From assembly GCA_027065695.1 (NCBI GenBank), contig JAMONP010000085.1:1-64000 (forward strand): a stretch of 64,000 bases of DNA, given 5' to 3'. Source of the stretch: Desulfuromonadales bacterium (GTDB lineage Bacteria; Desulfobacterota; Desulfuromonadia; Desulfuromonadales; BM103). Shown piece by piece: positions 52,039 to 62,279 of this stretch. Under the pieces are notes generated by a model. It had not been told where the DNA came from. It was given only the letters and a program-made list of their open reading frames with translations, and made no database searches. The number at the start of each line of letters is the position of its first letter. Position 1 is the stretch's first letter. The position numbers and the translations under genes are program-made.

Positions 52039-53334
52039 TCAGTTTTTACCCAACCGAATCGACACCGATCTGGCGTGAGCCTCCAAGCCTTCGAGTTCAG
52101 CAATCTTGACAATACTTTCGCCTAACCGGTTCAGACCTTCTGCGCTGAAAGAAATCAGGCTCGACTTCTTGACAAAATCCCCGGTGCCCAGCGGCGAGAA
52201 GAAGCGAGCTGTACCACCCGTCGGCAAAGTATGATTAGGCCCCGCCAGGTAGTCACCAGCAGCCTCAGGAGTATTATGCCCGAGGAAAACCGCGCCGGCA
52301 TGCCTGATCTGCGGTAACAATGCAAAGGGTTCGGCAACCGCCAACTCCAGGTGCTCCGGTGCAATCTGATTGCTGAAGGTAGCCGCTTCTGTCAGGTCAC
52401 GGGCGAGAATAATCGCACCGAAGTTTTCGATCGATTGACGGGCTATGACAGCCCGCGACAACTGCTCAAGCTGGCCTTCCAGCTCCTCGGCCACCTGGTG
52501 CCCGAAGGCTTCATCAGTGGTAATCAAGATCGAAGCGGCCAGTTCATCGTGCTCCGCCTGGGACAACAGATCGGCTGCTATATGCGCCGGGTTGCCGCTA
52601 CCGTCGTTGATCACCAGAATTTCACTCGGTCCGGCGATCATATCGATATCAACCGTGCCGAAAACCAGGCGCTTGGCCGTAGCGACATAAATATTGCCAG
52701 GGCCGGTAATTTTATCGACCCGAGGGACAGTTGCCGTACCATAGGCCAGGGCGGCTACGGCCTGGGCTCCACCGAGTTTGAAAATCCGGTCTACTCCGGC
52801 AATATGGGCTGCCGCCAGAACGTAAGGGTTGACCACACCATCCGGCATAGGCACCACCATGATAATCTCACCAACTCCGGCAACCTTGGCCGGTACCGCA
52901 TTCATCAGCACTGATGACGGATATGCCGCCTTGCCGCCCGGCACGTAGATGCCGACCCGGTCGAGAGGTGTAACCATCTGACCAAGCTGGATATCGGACT
53001 CATCGTTGCAGAGCCAGGTCTCTTCCTTCTGCTTCTGATGAAAAGCGGCAATCCGGTCCGCAGCAAGCTGCAGCGTTGCGAAAGTGTCTTTATCAACCGC
53101 AGCAAGGGCCTGCTCTTTCTCAGCGGCAGAAACTTCAAGGGTTGCGGCCTCCAGCTTGAGACGATCAAAACGCTCGGTATATTCACAAAGTGCCGCATCG
53201 CCGCGTTCGCGCACATCCGCGAGGATATCCTCAACCGTCTGCACAACTCCGGCAGGTATGGTCTCGCCGCGCGCGCTGATTTTGCGAAAAATTTCAGCAA
53301 AACCAGCATCAGAAAAGCGTAGAAATCGAATCAT
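52039..53334 (-). CDS. hisD: Histidinol dehydrogenase HisD
   Basis: 431 residues. Zinc and substrate residues lie in [55 protein letters not shown] and the C-terminal [17 protein letters not shown] are conserved. It oxidises histidinol to histidine with two NAD+. ATG 53334 has GGAGG upstream; the frame opens earlier, to 53424, but that part is not conserved-looking. Confidence 0.96.
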   Translation of the reverse strand: MIRFLRFSDAGFAEIFRKISARGETIPAGVVQTVEDILADVRERGDAALCEYTERFDRLKLEAATLEVSAAEKEQALAAVDKDTFATLQLAADRIAAFHQKQKEETWLCNDESDIQLGQMVTPLDRVGIYVPGGKAAYPSSVLMNAVPAKVAGVGEIIMVVPMPDGVVNPYVLAAAHIAGVDRIFKLGGAQAVAALAYGTATVPRVDKITGPGNIYVATAKRLVFGTVDIDMIAGPSEILVINDGSGNPAHIAADLLSQAEHDELAASILITTDEAFGHQVAEELEGQLEQLSRAVIARQSIENFGAIILARDLTEAATFSNQIAPEHLELAVAEPFALLPQIRHAGAVFLGHNTPEAAGDYLAGPNHTLPTGGTARFFSPLGTGDFVKKSSLISFSAEGLNRLGESIVKIAELEGLEAHARSVSIRLGKN

Positions 53335-53374
53335 TAATTCTCTCCTCCCAGGTTCTCTCTCCCGGGCTCTCACC

Positions 53375-54037
53375 TCACCCGGAAATCCTCGGGCCGTCCT
53401 CGATGACTTTTTCCAGCTCCTCAATCAACATGGTTATGCGACGATGCTTGGTCTTGAGGCTGGCGCGATTGACAATCAGGCGACTAGTCACCTCGGCAAT
53501 CGTTTCCACCTCAACCAGGCCGTTCTCACGCATGGTGCCACCGGTCGAAACCAGATCGACAATCCTCTCCGCCAGGCCAACCAGAGGTGCAAGTTCGATC
53601 GACCCATAGAGCTTGATGACTTCGACCTGAACCCCTTTGGCCGCAAAAAACTTTTCTGTAAGATTGGGGTATTTGCTTGCGACACGAATATTCGACCAAC
53701 CGGCGGGGTCATCATCCTGGCTCAGCTCTTTTGGCTCGGCCACCACCAGACGACAGTAACCAAACTGCAGATCGAGTGGTTCGTATAGATCCTTGTCCTG
53801 TTCCAGCAGAGTATCCTTGCCAACCACGCCAATGTCAGCGCAGCCATGTTCGACATAAGTTGGCACATCTTGGGAACGCACGGCCATGAAGCGCAGCTTG
53901 TCTTCGTTATTCACAAAGACCAGTTTGCGACCGGGGTTGTCCATCTCCGGGCAGGTAATACCGATCTTGGCAAACAACTCCATGGAGTCTTGCATAATAC
54001 GCCCTTTGGGCAGGGCAAAAGTCAGATAGTCATTCAT
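53375..54037 (-). CDS. hisG: ATP phosphoribosyltransferase HisG, short form
   Basis: 220 residues, so the short (HisG-S) form without the C-terminal ACT-like regulatory domain. [44 protein letters not shown] and [14 protein letters not shown] (phosphate loop) are diagnostic. Short HisG needs HisZ as regulatory partner; no hisZ is in the window. It starts the his genes after murA. Confidence 0.95.
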   Translation of the reverse strand: MNDYLTFALPKGRIMQDSMELFAKIGITCPEMDNPGRKLVFVNNEDKLRFMAVRSQDVPTYVEHGCADIGVVGKDTLLEQDKDLYEPLDLQFGYCRLVVAEPKELSQDDDPAGWSNIRVASKYPNLTEKFFAAKGVQVEVIKLYGSIELAPLVGLAERIVDLVSTGGTMRENGLVEVETIAEVTSRLIVNRASLKTKHRRITMLIEELEKVIEDGPRISG

Positions 54038-54133
54038 GATTCAACCTGGTAATCAGTTATCAGTTATCAGTAGCTGGCAAAAGATTCTACAATCTGGCAG
54101 TGTAACCAGTCCCTGGTTTCCAGTCACTTGTTT

Positions 54134-55387
54134 TTATGCCGAAACGCGTTCAATATCAGCGCCCAAGCTGCGAAACTTCTCTTCCAGTTTTTCGTAGCCA
54201 CGATCAAGATGGTAGATACGGCTGATCTCAGTGGTATTGTCTGCGGCCAATCCGGCAAGAACCAGGCTGGCACTGGCGCGTAGGTCGGTTGCCATCACTG
54301 GCGCGCCGAGCAACCTGGAGACACCTTTGACTGCTGCCGTATGACCTTCAATAGAAATATCAGCGCCCATCCGCTGCAATTCACTCACATGCATGAAACG
54401 ATTCTCGAAGACCGCTTCAGTGATCATACTGGTACCATTGCCAAGAGCCATCATCGCCATGAACTGAGCTTGCATATCGGTCGGGAAACCCGGGTGTGGC
54501 TGGGTTTTTATATTCACCGAGTTGATTTCTTCAGGACCCTCAACCCAGAGAGTCTCCGGAGTCGCGGCAACCGTTGCGCCGGCCTCCTCAAGCTTGCTGA
54601 GCAACGCTTCCATATGTTCAGCACAAGCACCTTTGACGCCGACCCGACCACCGGTCATGGCCGCAGCCACCAGAAAGGTGCCAGCCTCAATACGATCAGG
54701 CATCACCTGGTAATCCATCGGGGTCAGTTCGTCAACGCCTTCAATCGTTATGATATCAGTACCAGCTCCCTCAATGTACGCACCCATACCCTGCAACGCT
54801 TTGGCAAGATCAATGATTTCCGGTTCGCGGGCAGCGTTTTCGAGGATGGTTGTCCCTTTGGCCAAGGTCGCTGCCATAAGCAGGTTTTCTGTACCCCCCA
54901 CCGTCGGAATATCCAGGTGAATTCGAGCCCCAATCAGTTGCGCAGCGCTGGCCTCTACATAACCATGCTCGAGGTGGATTTCTGCACCCATGGCTTCAAG
55001 ACCTTTAAGATGCAGGTTGATCGGCCTGGCACCAATAGCACAACCACCGGGCAGACTGACCCGAGCTCTGCCATAACGGGCCAGCAGCGGGCCAAGTACC
55101 AGCACCGACGCTCTCATGGTGCGTACCAGATCATAAGGTGCTTCCATACTGTTGATCTGTTCGGTCGATATTCTCAAGGTACCGTTGCTGCTATCAACAT
55201 CAGCACCTAATTCTGCCAGCAGACGCTCTGCTGTGGTGATGTCGCGCAAACGCGGCAAGTTGCCAATCCGGTGCGGCCCTGGTGCCAGTAAGGTCGCAAA
55301 GAGCAACGGCAAAGCGGCATTCTTAGCCCCACTGATCGTAACTTCACCTGCCAGCGGCCGACCACCATGTATAATTAATTTATCCAA
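54134..55387 (-). CDS. murA: UDP-GlcNAc 1-carboxyvinyltransferase MurA
   Basis: 417 residues, typical MurA length. The active-site Cys lies in [34 protein letters not shown] at the start and [13 protein letters not shown] later are conserved. It transfers enolpyruvate to UDP-GlcNAc, the first committed step of peptidoglycan. The Cys form is fosfomycin-sensitive by family knowledge. It follows prmC by about 30 bp. Confidence 0.97.
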   Translation of the reverse strand: MDKLIIHGGRPLAGEVTISGAKNAALPLLFATLLAPGPHRIGNLPRLRDITTAERLLAELGADVDSSNGTLRISTEQINSMEAPYDLVRTMRASVLVLGPLLARYGRARVSLPGGCAIGARPINLHLKGLEAMGAEIHLEHGYVEASAAQLIGARIHLDIPTVGGTENLLMAATLAKGTTILENAAREPEIIDLAKALQGMGAYIEGAGTDIITIEGVDELTPMDYQVMPDRIEAGTFLVAAAMTGGRVGVKGACAEHMEALLSKLEEAGATVAATPETLWVEGPEEINSVNIKTQPHPGFPTDMQAQFMAMMALGNGTSMITEAVFENRFMHVSELQRMGADISIEGHTAAVKGVSRLLGAPVMATDLRASASLVLAGLAADNTTEISRIYHLDRGYEKLEEKFRSLGADIERVSA

Positions 55388-55416
55388 TTCACTTTACCTC
55401 TTTATAACTTACAGCC

Positions 55417-56268
55417 TTACAGCTTTGCCATTCCCACAACCACCCTGGGGATTCCGGCATAATCATCACGCTGTCCGATTTCTATCAAACCGGCAGACTT
55501 GAACAAAGCACTGACCGCCGCCGCCTGGCCAATACCAACCTCAACCAGCAGCCAGCCACCCGGAACCAGAACTCGGCTGGACTGAACAGCAAGTTGACGA
55601 TAGGCTTCCAGGCCATCGTCACCACCATCAAGGGCCAGACGCGGTTCATAATCACGCACCTCGGGCATCAGCTTCAGCCAATCCCCGGACGGTATGTAAG
55701 GCGGATTGCTGACGATCATCTCAAAAGGTCCCGTCGGCAAGCTCGCCAGATCACCGATCAAACAGGTGACGCGATCCGCTACCCCGTGGCGCTGGATATT
55801 ACCGCGAGCGATTGCCAATGCCGGTTCACTGCAATCAAGTGCTGTCACCAGAATTTCTGGTTTTTCATGAGCCAGTGCAATCGCAATGGCACCACTGCCA
55901 GTACCGACATCAAACACTCGGGAGGAATCTTCGATCCGCAGCAGAGCTTCTTCGACCAAAACCTCCGTATCAGCTCTTGGCACCAGAACGTCTGGACCCA
56001 CATTAAAGGTCAACGACCAGAATTCCGTCTCGCCCAGAATGTACTGGACAGGTTCCCGCTGGGCACGCCGTTGCACCCGCTCGCGAAAAGCAGCCAGTTC
56101 GGCAGCATTGAGTGGTTGCTCGAAGTTAACATAAAGACCGACCCTGTCCAGATCAAGGGTCGCTGCCAACAGCAACTCGGCATCAAGACGCGCCGAGTCA
56201 ATCTCTTTGCTGGCAAAGTAATCGGCGGTCCACTGCAGAATTTTCAGGACCGTCCAGCACTCAGTCAC
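55417..56268 (-). CDS. prmC: Release factor N5-glutamine methyltransferase PrmC
   Basis: 283 residues. SAM-binding VFDVGTGSGAIAIALAHEKP and the catalytic NPPY motif (IVSNPPYIPSGDW) are present, plus the N-terminal helical domain. It methylates the GGQ glutamine of release factors 1 and 2. Its start directly follows the prfA stop, so substrate and modifier are co-expressed. Confidence 0.95.
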   Translation of the reverse strand: MTECWTVLKILQWTADYFASKEIDSARLDAELLLAATLDLDRVGLYVNFEQPLNAAELAAFRERVQRRAQREPVQYILGETEFWSLTFNVGPDVLVPRADTEVLVEEALLRIEDSSRVFDVGTGSGAIAIALAHEKPEILVTALDCSEPALAIARGNIQRHGVADRVTCLIGDLASLPTGPFEMIVSNPPYIPSGDWLKLMPEVRDYEPRLALDGGDDGLEAYRQLAVQSSRVLVPGGWLLVEVGIGQAAAVSALFKSAGLIEIGQRDDYAGIPRVVVGMAKL

Positions 56269-57336
56269 TTAATTGCCCTGTCCAGCCATCTGCTCAGCCT
56301 GATAGTGAGTCGTCAGGGTGTCAATGATTTCGTCCAGGTCACCCTGCATAATGGCGTCAAGCTTATAAAGCGTCAGCCCGACCCGGTGGTCGGTACAGCG
56401 CCCCTGGGGGAAATTATAAGTGCGGATACGCCCGGAGCGGTCGCCGCTGCCAACCTGGCTTTTACGATCAGCCGCCATCTCCGCCTGCTGCTCGGCCTGC
56501 ATGGCGTCAAGAATGCGTGACTGCAAAACTTTCATCGCCCTGGCCTTGTTCTTGTGCTGTGACTTTTCATCCTGGCAGGCAACCACAACTCCGGTCGGAA
56601 TGTGGGTAATCCGCACAGCTGACTCAGTCTTGTTGACATGCTGGCCACCGGCCCCGGACGCCCGGTAAAGATCGATACGCAGATCGGACGGATCAATATT
56701 GATCTCAACATCCTTAGCCTCTGGCAACACTGCAACAGTGCAGGCGGAAGTATGAATACGTCCCTGAGCCTCGGTTTCCGGTACCCGCTGGACCCGATGG
56801 GTACCACTCTCATACTTGAACCTGGCAAACACACCTTTGCCGCTGATCAGGGCGATAACTTCCTTATAGCCACCTATCCCGGCTTCAGCCGTACTGAGCA
56901 GTTCTACCTTCCAGCCCTTACGGTCAGCATAGCGACAGTACATCCGAAAGAGATCACCGGCAAACAACGCCGCCTCATCACCGCCGGTCCCGGCACGTAC
57001 CTCGATGATAACGTTGCGCAGAGCGTTCGGATCCTTGGGCAGGAGCAGCACCTTGAGCTGGGCCTCCAGTGCAGCCAGTTCAGCTTCCAGATCAACGACT
57101 TCGGCTTTTGCCATCTCGCGAACATCCGGATCAGAATCTTTGAGAAGTTCCTGGCTACCGGCGATTTCTGCAGTGATCTGACACAACCTCTCATAGCCAC
57201 GGACCACATCGATCAATTCGGCATGCTCTTTGGTTAAGGCACGGTAACGAGGCTGATCATTAATCACCGAAGGGTCGGAAAGCAAACCTTCGACCTCGCG
57301 AAACCGGTCAGCAATATTCTCAAGTTTATTCAGCAT
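56269..57336 (-). CDS. prfA: Peptide chain release factor 1
   Basis: 355 residues. GGQ motif in [21 protein letters not shown], with the stop-codon-reading domain between ([18 protein letters not shown] and the preceding part). [22 protein letters not shown] is strictly typical. Reads UAA and UAG. Followed by prmC with no gap. Confidence 0.97.
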   Translation of the reverse strand: MLNKLENIADRFREVEGLLSDPSVINDQPRYRALTKEHAELIDVVRGYERLCQITAEIAGSQELLKDSDPDVREMAKAEVVDLEAELAALEAQLKVLLLPKDPNALRNVIIEVRAGTGGDEAALFAGDLFRMYCRYADRKGWKVELLSTAEAGIGGYKEVIALISGKGVFARFKYESGTHRVQRVPETEAQGRIHTSACTVAVLPEAKDVEINIDPSDLRIDLYRASGAGGQHVNKTESAVRITHIPTGVVVACQDEKSQHKNKARAMKVLQSRILDAMQAEQQAEMAADRKSQVGSGDRSGRIRTYNFPQGRCTDHRVGLTLYKLDAIMQGDLDEIIDTLTTHYQAEQMAGQGN

Positions 57337-57377
57337 GGGTCTCTATTAACATTTAAGGTTGCATTAGCCTGGCAAGT

Positions 57378-58067
57378 TTAAATTAGTCGGGCATACTCTT
57401 CACGGACTTCCTGGAGCGCTCCGCAGGTCATGGCACCCTCCGGACACGGTCCATTTAGACAACCAGGTCCAGACTCGGAAAAAAGCAGGGGCGATGCCTT
57501 TCTGGCAAGCCGCAGCATCTCCCTGGCCATAGCCCGGATTTCCCATTGGGCTCGACGACAACAACGCAACACAAAAAAGTGCTGCAGTTCCCTGGCATTC
57601 ATGGTCATAACCAGCTTGGTGGCAGCAGCGTTGGGCAATACAAAACGGGCGTCTTCCGCAGGGATTCCAGCGACCAGCAAGTCGTGATACAACTCGTGAG
57701 TACTTTGCATGTGTGCTTCACAACGATCCGACAATGCCTGCCGTTCGCTTATACTTTCTGGAATGACCATCTCAAACAGCTGATCATGTGAGACATAGCG
57801 CTGACTCTGCTGAGAAAAAGAGGCAATGCGATGACGGACCAACTGATGAGAACAGGCGCGACTGATTCCCTCGATGCCGAAAGTGAAGGAGGCATGCTCC
57901 AGAACTGAAAAGTGGCCAAGTTCAAGAATCTTCTGCAGCAGTTTGGCCACTTTATCCGGCGCCTGTCCGAGTAACTTTTCGATAGAAGAATCAGAATAGC
58001 AGAGCCGCGCAGCGGCCGCCACAACCTGTTCAGGATTAGGAGTGTGGGTCAGAAGTTGGACGAGCAT
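57378..58067 (-). CDS. thyX: Flavin-dependent thymidylate synthase ThyX
   Basis: 229 residues. The family signature RHRxxSxxxxSxRY appears as RHRIASFSQQSQRY, with FSVLEHASFTFGIEG and a C-terminal block ELQHFFVLRCCRRAQWEIR. It makes dTMP from dUMP using methylene-tetrahydrofolate and FAD. The start ATG 58067 has TAAGG just upstream. The frame extends to 58217 through a GC-rich leader, which I consider non-coding. Confidence 0.95.
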   Translation of the reverse strand: MLVQLLTHTPNPEQVVAAAARLCYSDSSIEKLLGQAPDKVAKLLQKILELGHFSVLEHASFTFGIEGISRACSHQLVRHRIASFSQQSQRYVSHDQLFEMVIPESISERQALSDRCEAHMQSTHELYHDLLVAGIPAEDARFVLPNAAATKLVMTMNARELQHFFVLRCCRRAQWEIRAMAREMLRLARKASPLLFSESGPGCLNGPCPEGAMTCGALQEVREEYARLI

Positions 58068-58184
58068 GGCCTTATGTTTCCAAATTGGACCGCGCCGTCC
58101 GGAGAACCGGGCCGTGTCCCGGAACGGGACGCGGGAGATATCTAGGAGCCTGGTAATAGTACTGTTACCGGGGGATCCGGCATC
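58068..58184 (-). promoter_or_regulatory. GC-rich structured leader of thyX
   Basis: Between the rpmE terminator and thyX the minus strand holds GTCCCG-TTC-CGGGAC (perfect) and CCGGTAA...TTACCAGG (bulged) hairpins. No known riboswitch core is recognisable to me. It could be an mRNA structure or a second terminator/attenuator. Confidence 0.35.
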
Positions 58185-58215
58185 AAAAAAGGGACGGCCC
58201 AGCAGGGCCGTCCGC
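58185..58215 (-). terminator. Terminator after rpmE
   Basis: On the minus strand GGACGGCCCT-GCT-GGGCCGTCCC is followed by TTTTTT. It is located 8 bp past the rpmE stop. Confidence 0.9.
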
Positions 58216-58222
58216 AAAGATT

Positions 58223-58432
58223 TTACTCTTCTTTTTTTGCGTATTTCTTACGGAAACGTTCGATCCGACCGGCAGTATCCATCAACTTCTGCTTACCGGT
58301 GTAGAAAGGATGACATGAAGAACAGATTTCTGTTGTGATGTCACCTTTTTTGGTCGACTTGGTCTCAAAAGTGGCCCCACAGTGACAGGTAACTGTGGTT
58401 GCCTCATATTTGGGGTGGATACCTTCTTTCAT
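58223..58432 (-). CDS. rpmE: 50S ribosomal protein L31 (zinc form)
   Basis: 69 residues starting [20 protein letters not shown]. Zn ligands are CHC and CSSC ([15 protein letters not shown]). The C+ form binds zinc and is the non-starvation paralogue. AGGAG precedes ATG 58432. Followed by a strong terminator. Confidence 0.97.
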   Translation of the reverse strand: MKEGIHPKYEATTVTCHCGATFETKSTKKGDITTEICSSCHPFYTGKQKLMDTAGRIERFRKKYAKKEE

Positions 58433-58585
58433 CGTTAAGCTCCTATTTGACCTGGCTTTGTACAGGTCACGGATTTGGTGGGCCAAGGCTTTCTATTCCA
58501 AGGGTGAACCCAAGGCCATAAAAGAGAGATTAGATACCACTATTGAAAAGCAATTGCAACCCTTTTAGTGACCTGATGACGTTAA

Positions 58586-59830
58586 TCAGCGATTCATACT
58601 ATCGATAAATTCCTGATTGGTCTTGACATCACCAAGCTTATCAAGCAAAAACTCCATACCATCAACTACATTCATCGAGGAAAGCACCTTGCGCAACAGC
58701 CAGATACGTTGCAGGCTAACTTCCTCGACCAGCAGTTCTTCACGGCGAGTACCTGACTTATTGATATCAATTGCCGGATAAGTTCTTTTGTCAACCAGTC
58801 GGCGGTCGAGGTGCAGCTCCATGTTGCCGGTCCCTTTGAACTCCTCAAAGATCACCTCATCCATTTTACTGCCAGTATCAACCAGGGCCGTAGCGATAAT
58901 CGTCAGGCTACCGCCTTCTTCTATGTTGCGAGCCGCACCAAAGAAGCGCTTTGGTTTGTGAAGAGCGTTGGAATCGACCCCGCCGGAAAGGATCTTACCG
59001 GAAGGAGGCACCACAGTATTGTAAGCACGCGCCAGGCGGGTAATGGAGTCGAGCAGGATAACAACATCACGTTTATGCTCCACCAGTCGCCGGGCTTTCT
59101 CAATAACCATTTCAGCAACCTGGACGTGGCGTGTAGCCGGTTCGTCGAAGGTTGAGGAAATGACCTCGCCGTCAACCGTGCGCTGCATGTCAGTAACTTC
59201 CTCGGGGCGTTCATCGATCAGCAACACGATCAGGTAGACTTCCGGATGATTTTCAGTAATCGAATTGGCAATATTCTGCAACAGGACCGTTTTACCCGTT
59301 CTCGGCGGGGCAACAATCAGTCCGCGCTGCCCCTTGCCTATCGGTGATACCAGGTCGATGACGCGCGTCGGCATGTTGTCCGGAGTTTCCAGAATCAGAC
59401 GTTGATCGGGATAGAGAGGTGTCAGGTTGTCAAACAAGGTCTTATCGCGGGCAACTGACGGATTTTCGAAGTTGACTTCGGCAACCTTGAGCAGGGCGAA
59501 GTAGCGTTCACCCTCTTTCGGCGGCCGGATCTGACCTGAGACCGTATCACCAGTACGCAGACTGAAGCGACGAATTTGCGAAGGAGAGATGTAAATATCA
59601 TCTGGACCCGGCAGATAGTTAGCATCAGGAGCACGCAGAAAACCAAAACCATCGGGGAGGACTTCAAGAACCCCCTCACCAAAAATGGCTCCGTTCTTGG
59701 CAGATGTCGTATTGAGGATGGCAAAGACCAGGTCTTGCTTACGCAGACCCGAGGCCCCCTCAACGCCAAGCTCCTTGGCAATAGTCAAAAGGTCGGTAAT
59801 CTTTTTTGCTTTCAGTTCCTTCAGGTTCAT
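58586..59830 (-). CDS. rho: Transcription termination factor Rho
   Basis: 414 residues, a compact Rho without large insertions. N-terminal helical domain ([20 protein letters not shown]), RNA-binding cold-shock fold ([27 protein letters not shown]), Walker [20 protein letters not shown], Walker [18 protein letters not shown], and Q/R loops ([12 protein letters not shown]). A hexameric RNA helicase. Stop is at 58586-58588; about 150 bp separates it from rpmE. Confidence 0.97.
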   Translation of the reverse strand: MNLKELKAKKITDLLTIAKELGVEGASGLRKQDLVFAILNTTSAKNGAIFGEGVLEVLPDGFGFLRAPDANYLPGPDDIYISPSQIRRFSLRTGDTVSGQIRPPKEGERYFALLKVAEVNFENPSVARDKTLFDNLTPLYPDQRLILETPDNMPTRVIDLVSPIGKGQRGLIVAPPRTGKTVLLQNIANSITENHPEVYLIVLLIDERPEEVTDMQRTVDGEVISSTFDEPATRHVQVAEMVIEKARRLVEHKRDVVILLDSITRLARAYNTVVPPSGKILSGGVDSNALHKPKRFFGAARNIEEGGSLTIIATALVDTGSKMDEVIFEEFKGTGNMELHLDRRLVDKRTYPAIDINKSGTRREELLVEEVSLQRIWLLRKVLSSMNVVDGMEFLLDKLGDVKTNQEFIDSMNR

Positions 59831-60237
59831 CGGTTCTCCTTGAAACCTGCATACTCAGGATAACGTACAGACGCAACGGCAAAATTCTGCCGCAATTGCT
59901 GCATACTGCTCATCAAGAATATTGAGGTTTTTTTCTCCGAGTTTTCGCGGTCCGAAACGGTTTTGACGCTTTGGGAGGTTTGCTTTGCAGGGCAACAAGT
60001 AGCGCGGCCCTACGCGATTATTTCAAGATATGTATAATGATCGAGGTCGGTCAGTTCTCTGATTAGAAACTATCTGAAAGGGAAATATTGTTTTTCAGGT
60101 GACATCCTAAGTAACACACGACACTACGTTAGTGTTTGTTCTTACTGTAGACCTATTTACCGGCTTTTTAGTCACCTGTCAATGGGCTTTTTGATTTTTT
60201 CTCTATTATTCGGGGGATTATTTACCAGCAAACCTCA
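59831..60237. other. Non-coding stretch between rho and the gluQRS-end element
   Basis: About 400 bp without a credible gene. It includes the rho leader with a small hairpin (CGGCA-AAATTC-TGCCG, 59877-59892), a TATAAT box on the plus strand near 60030, and a nested inverted-repeat structure at 60096-60178 followed by T-runs (CTTTTTGATTTTTTCTC). A plus-strand non-coding RNA is possible. Confidence 0.4.
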
Positions 60238-60402
60238 TATGAGCCTGTCCGACAATTCATTATCGGCTACAAACCCAGCTGTTTGGCCCATATTTCAGCT
60301 CCTTTTCAACCAATAGCTATGGCTATTACTCTCAAACGAGCCAAAATCTGTTCTCAAACTTCTGGGCTTTCGCTTCGACCCTTATTGTCGGACAGGCTCA
60401 TA
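60238..60402. mobile_element. 165-bp miniature inverted-repeat element at the end of gluQRS
   Basis: The ends are perfect 19-bp inverted repeats: TATGAGCCTGTCCGACAAT (60238-60256) and its complement (60384-60402). The interior has no gene. The right arm forms the last codons of gluQRS. Length and structure fit a MITE or an IS remnant; a target duplication is not clear. Confidence 0.78.
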
Positions 60403-61331
60403 GACACTGTTGGAATCTTCTTCAGATCAAAATTGCGGATAGCCCAAAACAGTTGCTCCCGGGGAGGCACGCCAACAAGCTCTGCCGGCAGTTCCTGTCC
60501 CAGCACACTGAGTGCCGCACTGATCAGGCCACCAGCATTTCCCAGATAATCAATACCGTCCGCACCCTGCTGTTTGCTCAATTTCTGGCCGTTCTCATCG
60601 ACCACCAACGGCAGATGGATATACTCCTGCACGGTAGCGCCAAGACTGGCATTCAGGAATATTTGCCGGGGTGTCGATGACAACAGGTCAGCACCACGGA
60701 CAACCTGATTAACGCCACTTTCCGCATCGTCGACAACCACAGCCAACTGGTAGGCAAACAGACCATCAGCCCGACGCAGCACAAAATCACCGACATCTCG
60801 TGATAACAGCTGACTCATGGGCCCAAAAACGCCGTCGGTAAAACAGACCTGCTCCTCCGGCACCCGAATACGCAAGGTACGCGGTTTGCGTCCTGCAGGC
60901 AAACCGGACCGGCAAGTTCCTGGATAGACCGGCCCTTCTTCAGCAAAACCGGACTCTTCTCCACCGGAAAGAGACCTTTTTTCACTGACAGAAGACCTGC
61001 GCGACTGAATCTCCCGGCGCGTACAGGCACAGTCGAAAACCAGACCACGCTCCCGTAGTGAGTCCATCGCTGCAGCATAAACATCTATTCTCCGACTTTG
61101 CCAGATGATTTCGCCATCCCAATGCAACCCAAGACAATCCAGTGCAGACAGAATCTCATCCGCAGCACCGGCGACCACACGAGGGGGATCCAGATCTTCC
61201 ATGCGCAACAACCACCGGCCACCTTCATGCCGCGCCAGACAATAACTACCCACTGCAGCAATCAGTGAGCCGAAATGCAAAGGACCTGTAGGACTCGGTG
61301 CGAAACGTCCGACAACTTGTTCGTCAGGCAT
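60354..61331 (-). CDS. gluQRS: Glutamyl-Q tRNA(Asp) synthetase
   Basis: 325 residues. HIGH-like motif in GRFAPSPTGPLHFGSLIAAVGSY and KMSKS-like KLSKQQGADG. The zinc site CAC...Y..C (CACTRREI, YPGTCRSG) is typical of GluQRS rather than GltX, and the anticodon-binding domain is absent. It glutamylates queuosine of tRNA-Asp. The last 15 residues (MSLSDNKGRSESPEV) come from the inverted-repeat element at 60238-60402, replacing the natural end; the fold up to FDLKKIP is complete. ATG 61331 is used. Confidence 0.93.
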   Translation of the reverse strand: MPDEQVVGRFAPSPTGPLHFGSLIAAVGSYCLARHEGGRWLLRMEDLDPPRVVAGAADEILSALDCLGLHWDGEIIWQSRRIDVYAAAMDSLRERGLVFDCACTRREIQSRRSSVSEKRSLSGGEESGFAEEGPVYPGTCRSGLPAGRKPRTLRIRVPEEQVCFTDGVFGPMSQLLSRDVGDFVLRRADGLFAYQLAVVVDDAESGVNQVVRGADLLSSTPRQIFLNASLGATVQEYIHLPLVVDENGQKLSKQQGADGIDYLGNAGGLISAALSVLGQELPAELVGVPPREQLFWAIRNFDLKKIPTVSMSLSDNKGRSESPEV

Positions 61332-61497
61332 CAAATAAAAACCTTTCTTCTATCCAAACCCACAAGCAACTGACCCAAATAAACAAGAAACAGATACGAG
61401 GGCTTAAACGATATCCAGATAAATGATTGACATAATCGTTCAAGACAATTACTTTTATAACGAAACTTGTCAAGAATGTCAGCAGAAGGAACTCCTT

Positions 61498-61938
61498 TTG
61501 ATTATTACTCGAGCAACAGAATACGCGATCCGTGCCATCCTTTACATGTCCTGCCAGCCACCCGGGGGGATCATTTTTAAAAAGGATATCTGCAAAGCAC
61601 AGGATATCACCCCGGCCTTTCTTACCAAAATACTCCAACCCCTGATCAAAGATGGCATCGTTGGCTCCCAAAGAGGGGTTGGAGGTGGCTTCTATCTGGC
61701 CAGAACTCCGGCAGAGATAACCTTGCTGGACATCATAAAGTCTCAGGAAGGACCGGTTTATCTCAACCAGTGCCAAATCGAAGACAGTACTTGCGAACGT
61801 GAATTCTTTTGCCCGACACATGGCGTCTGGACGCAGATCCGTGAGGAGTTCATGGCAACACTCTCCAGCTACGACTTCGCCAGCCTGGCAAGCAAACAGG
61901 ACAAGCTCCTCCCCGTTTCATCAAAAGCTTCTGCCTGA
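61498..61938 (+). CDS. Rrf2-family transcriptional regulator
   Basis: 146 residues from TTG 61498, preceded by AAGGA at seven bases; the winged helix starts at once (MIITRATEYAIRAILYMS), which settles the start. The HTH region is AQDITPAFLTKILQPLIKDGIVGSQRGVGGGFYLA. Three cysteines (CQIEDSTCEREFFC) suggest an iron-sulfur or redox sensor as in IscR/NsrR. No isc genes lie nearby; the next gene downstream is the decaheme cytochrome, a possible target. Confidence 0.9.
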   Translation: MIITRATEYAIRAILYMSCQPPGGIIFKKDICKAQDITPAFLTKILQPLIKDGIVGSQRGVGGGFYLARTPAEITLLDIIKSQEGPVYLNQCQIEDSTCEREFFCPTHGVWTQIREEFMATLSSYDFASLASKQDKLLPVSSKASA

Positions 61939-62279
61939 AACAGGAAAATCTGCCAGGAAAGTTACATCCAGCTCGCTGCGGGATTTTATGGAACCCTGCT
62001 GCTAGCATAAGACCCAACAACACCGACCACACCAAACACTATTCCAATACTTTCTGTTATTCCAGCCACTTAGCCATACTCATCGCAGTAACGATATAAT
62101 TAAAACAATTTGAAAATGCTTCAATATCTATAGAAATCAATTGCAAAATACTTGATTTAATTAATGAAATCATCATAATGGACGTGTTTGTATCGTTATT
62201 TAGTTGAAGACTTTCATCTTCAATCGGTTCTGTATATCAGGTTTCATGGTAGCCCGACAGGCTGCCAGGAGGTATGGCT
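61939..62279. other. AT-rich upstream region of the cytochrome-porin genes
   Basis: About 340 bp without a gene. It becomes very AT-rich from about 62080 and holds a TATAAT (near 62093) and a perfect hairpin TTGAAGA-CTTTCA-TCTTCAA (62204-62223) close to the cytochrome start. Likely the promoter and leader of the operon. Confidence 0.5.

Noticed and set aside
54055-54075. TTATCAG tandem repeats between hisG and murA
   Set aside because: Three 7-base copies only; too short and simple to assign any role.
60050-60200. 6S RNA
   Set aside because: Size and hairpins invited the idea, but the closing stems and central bubble typical of 6S RNA cannot be drawn.
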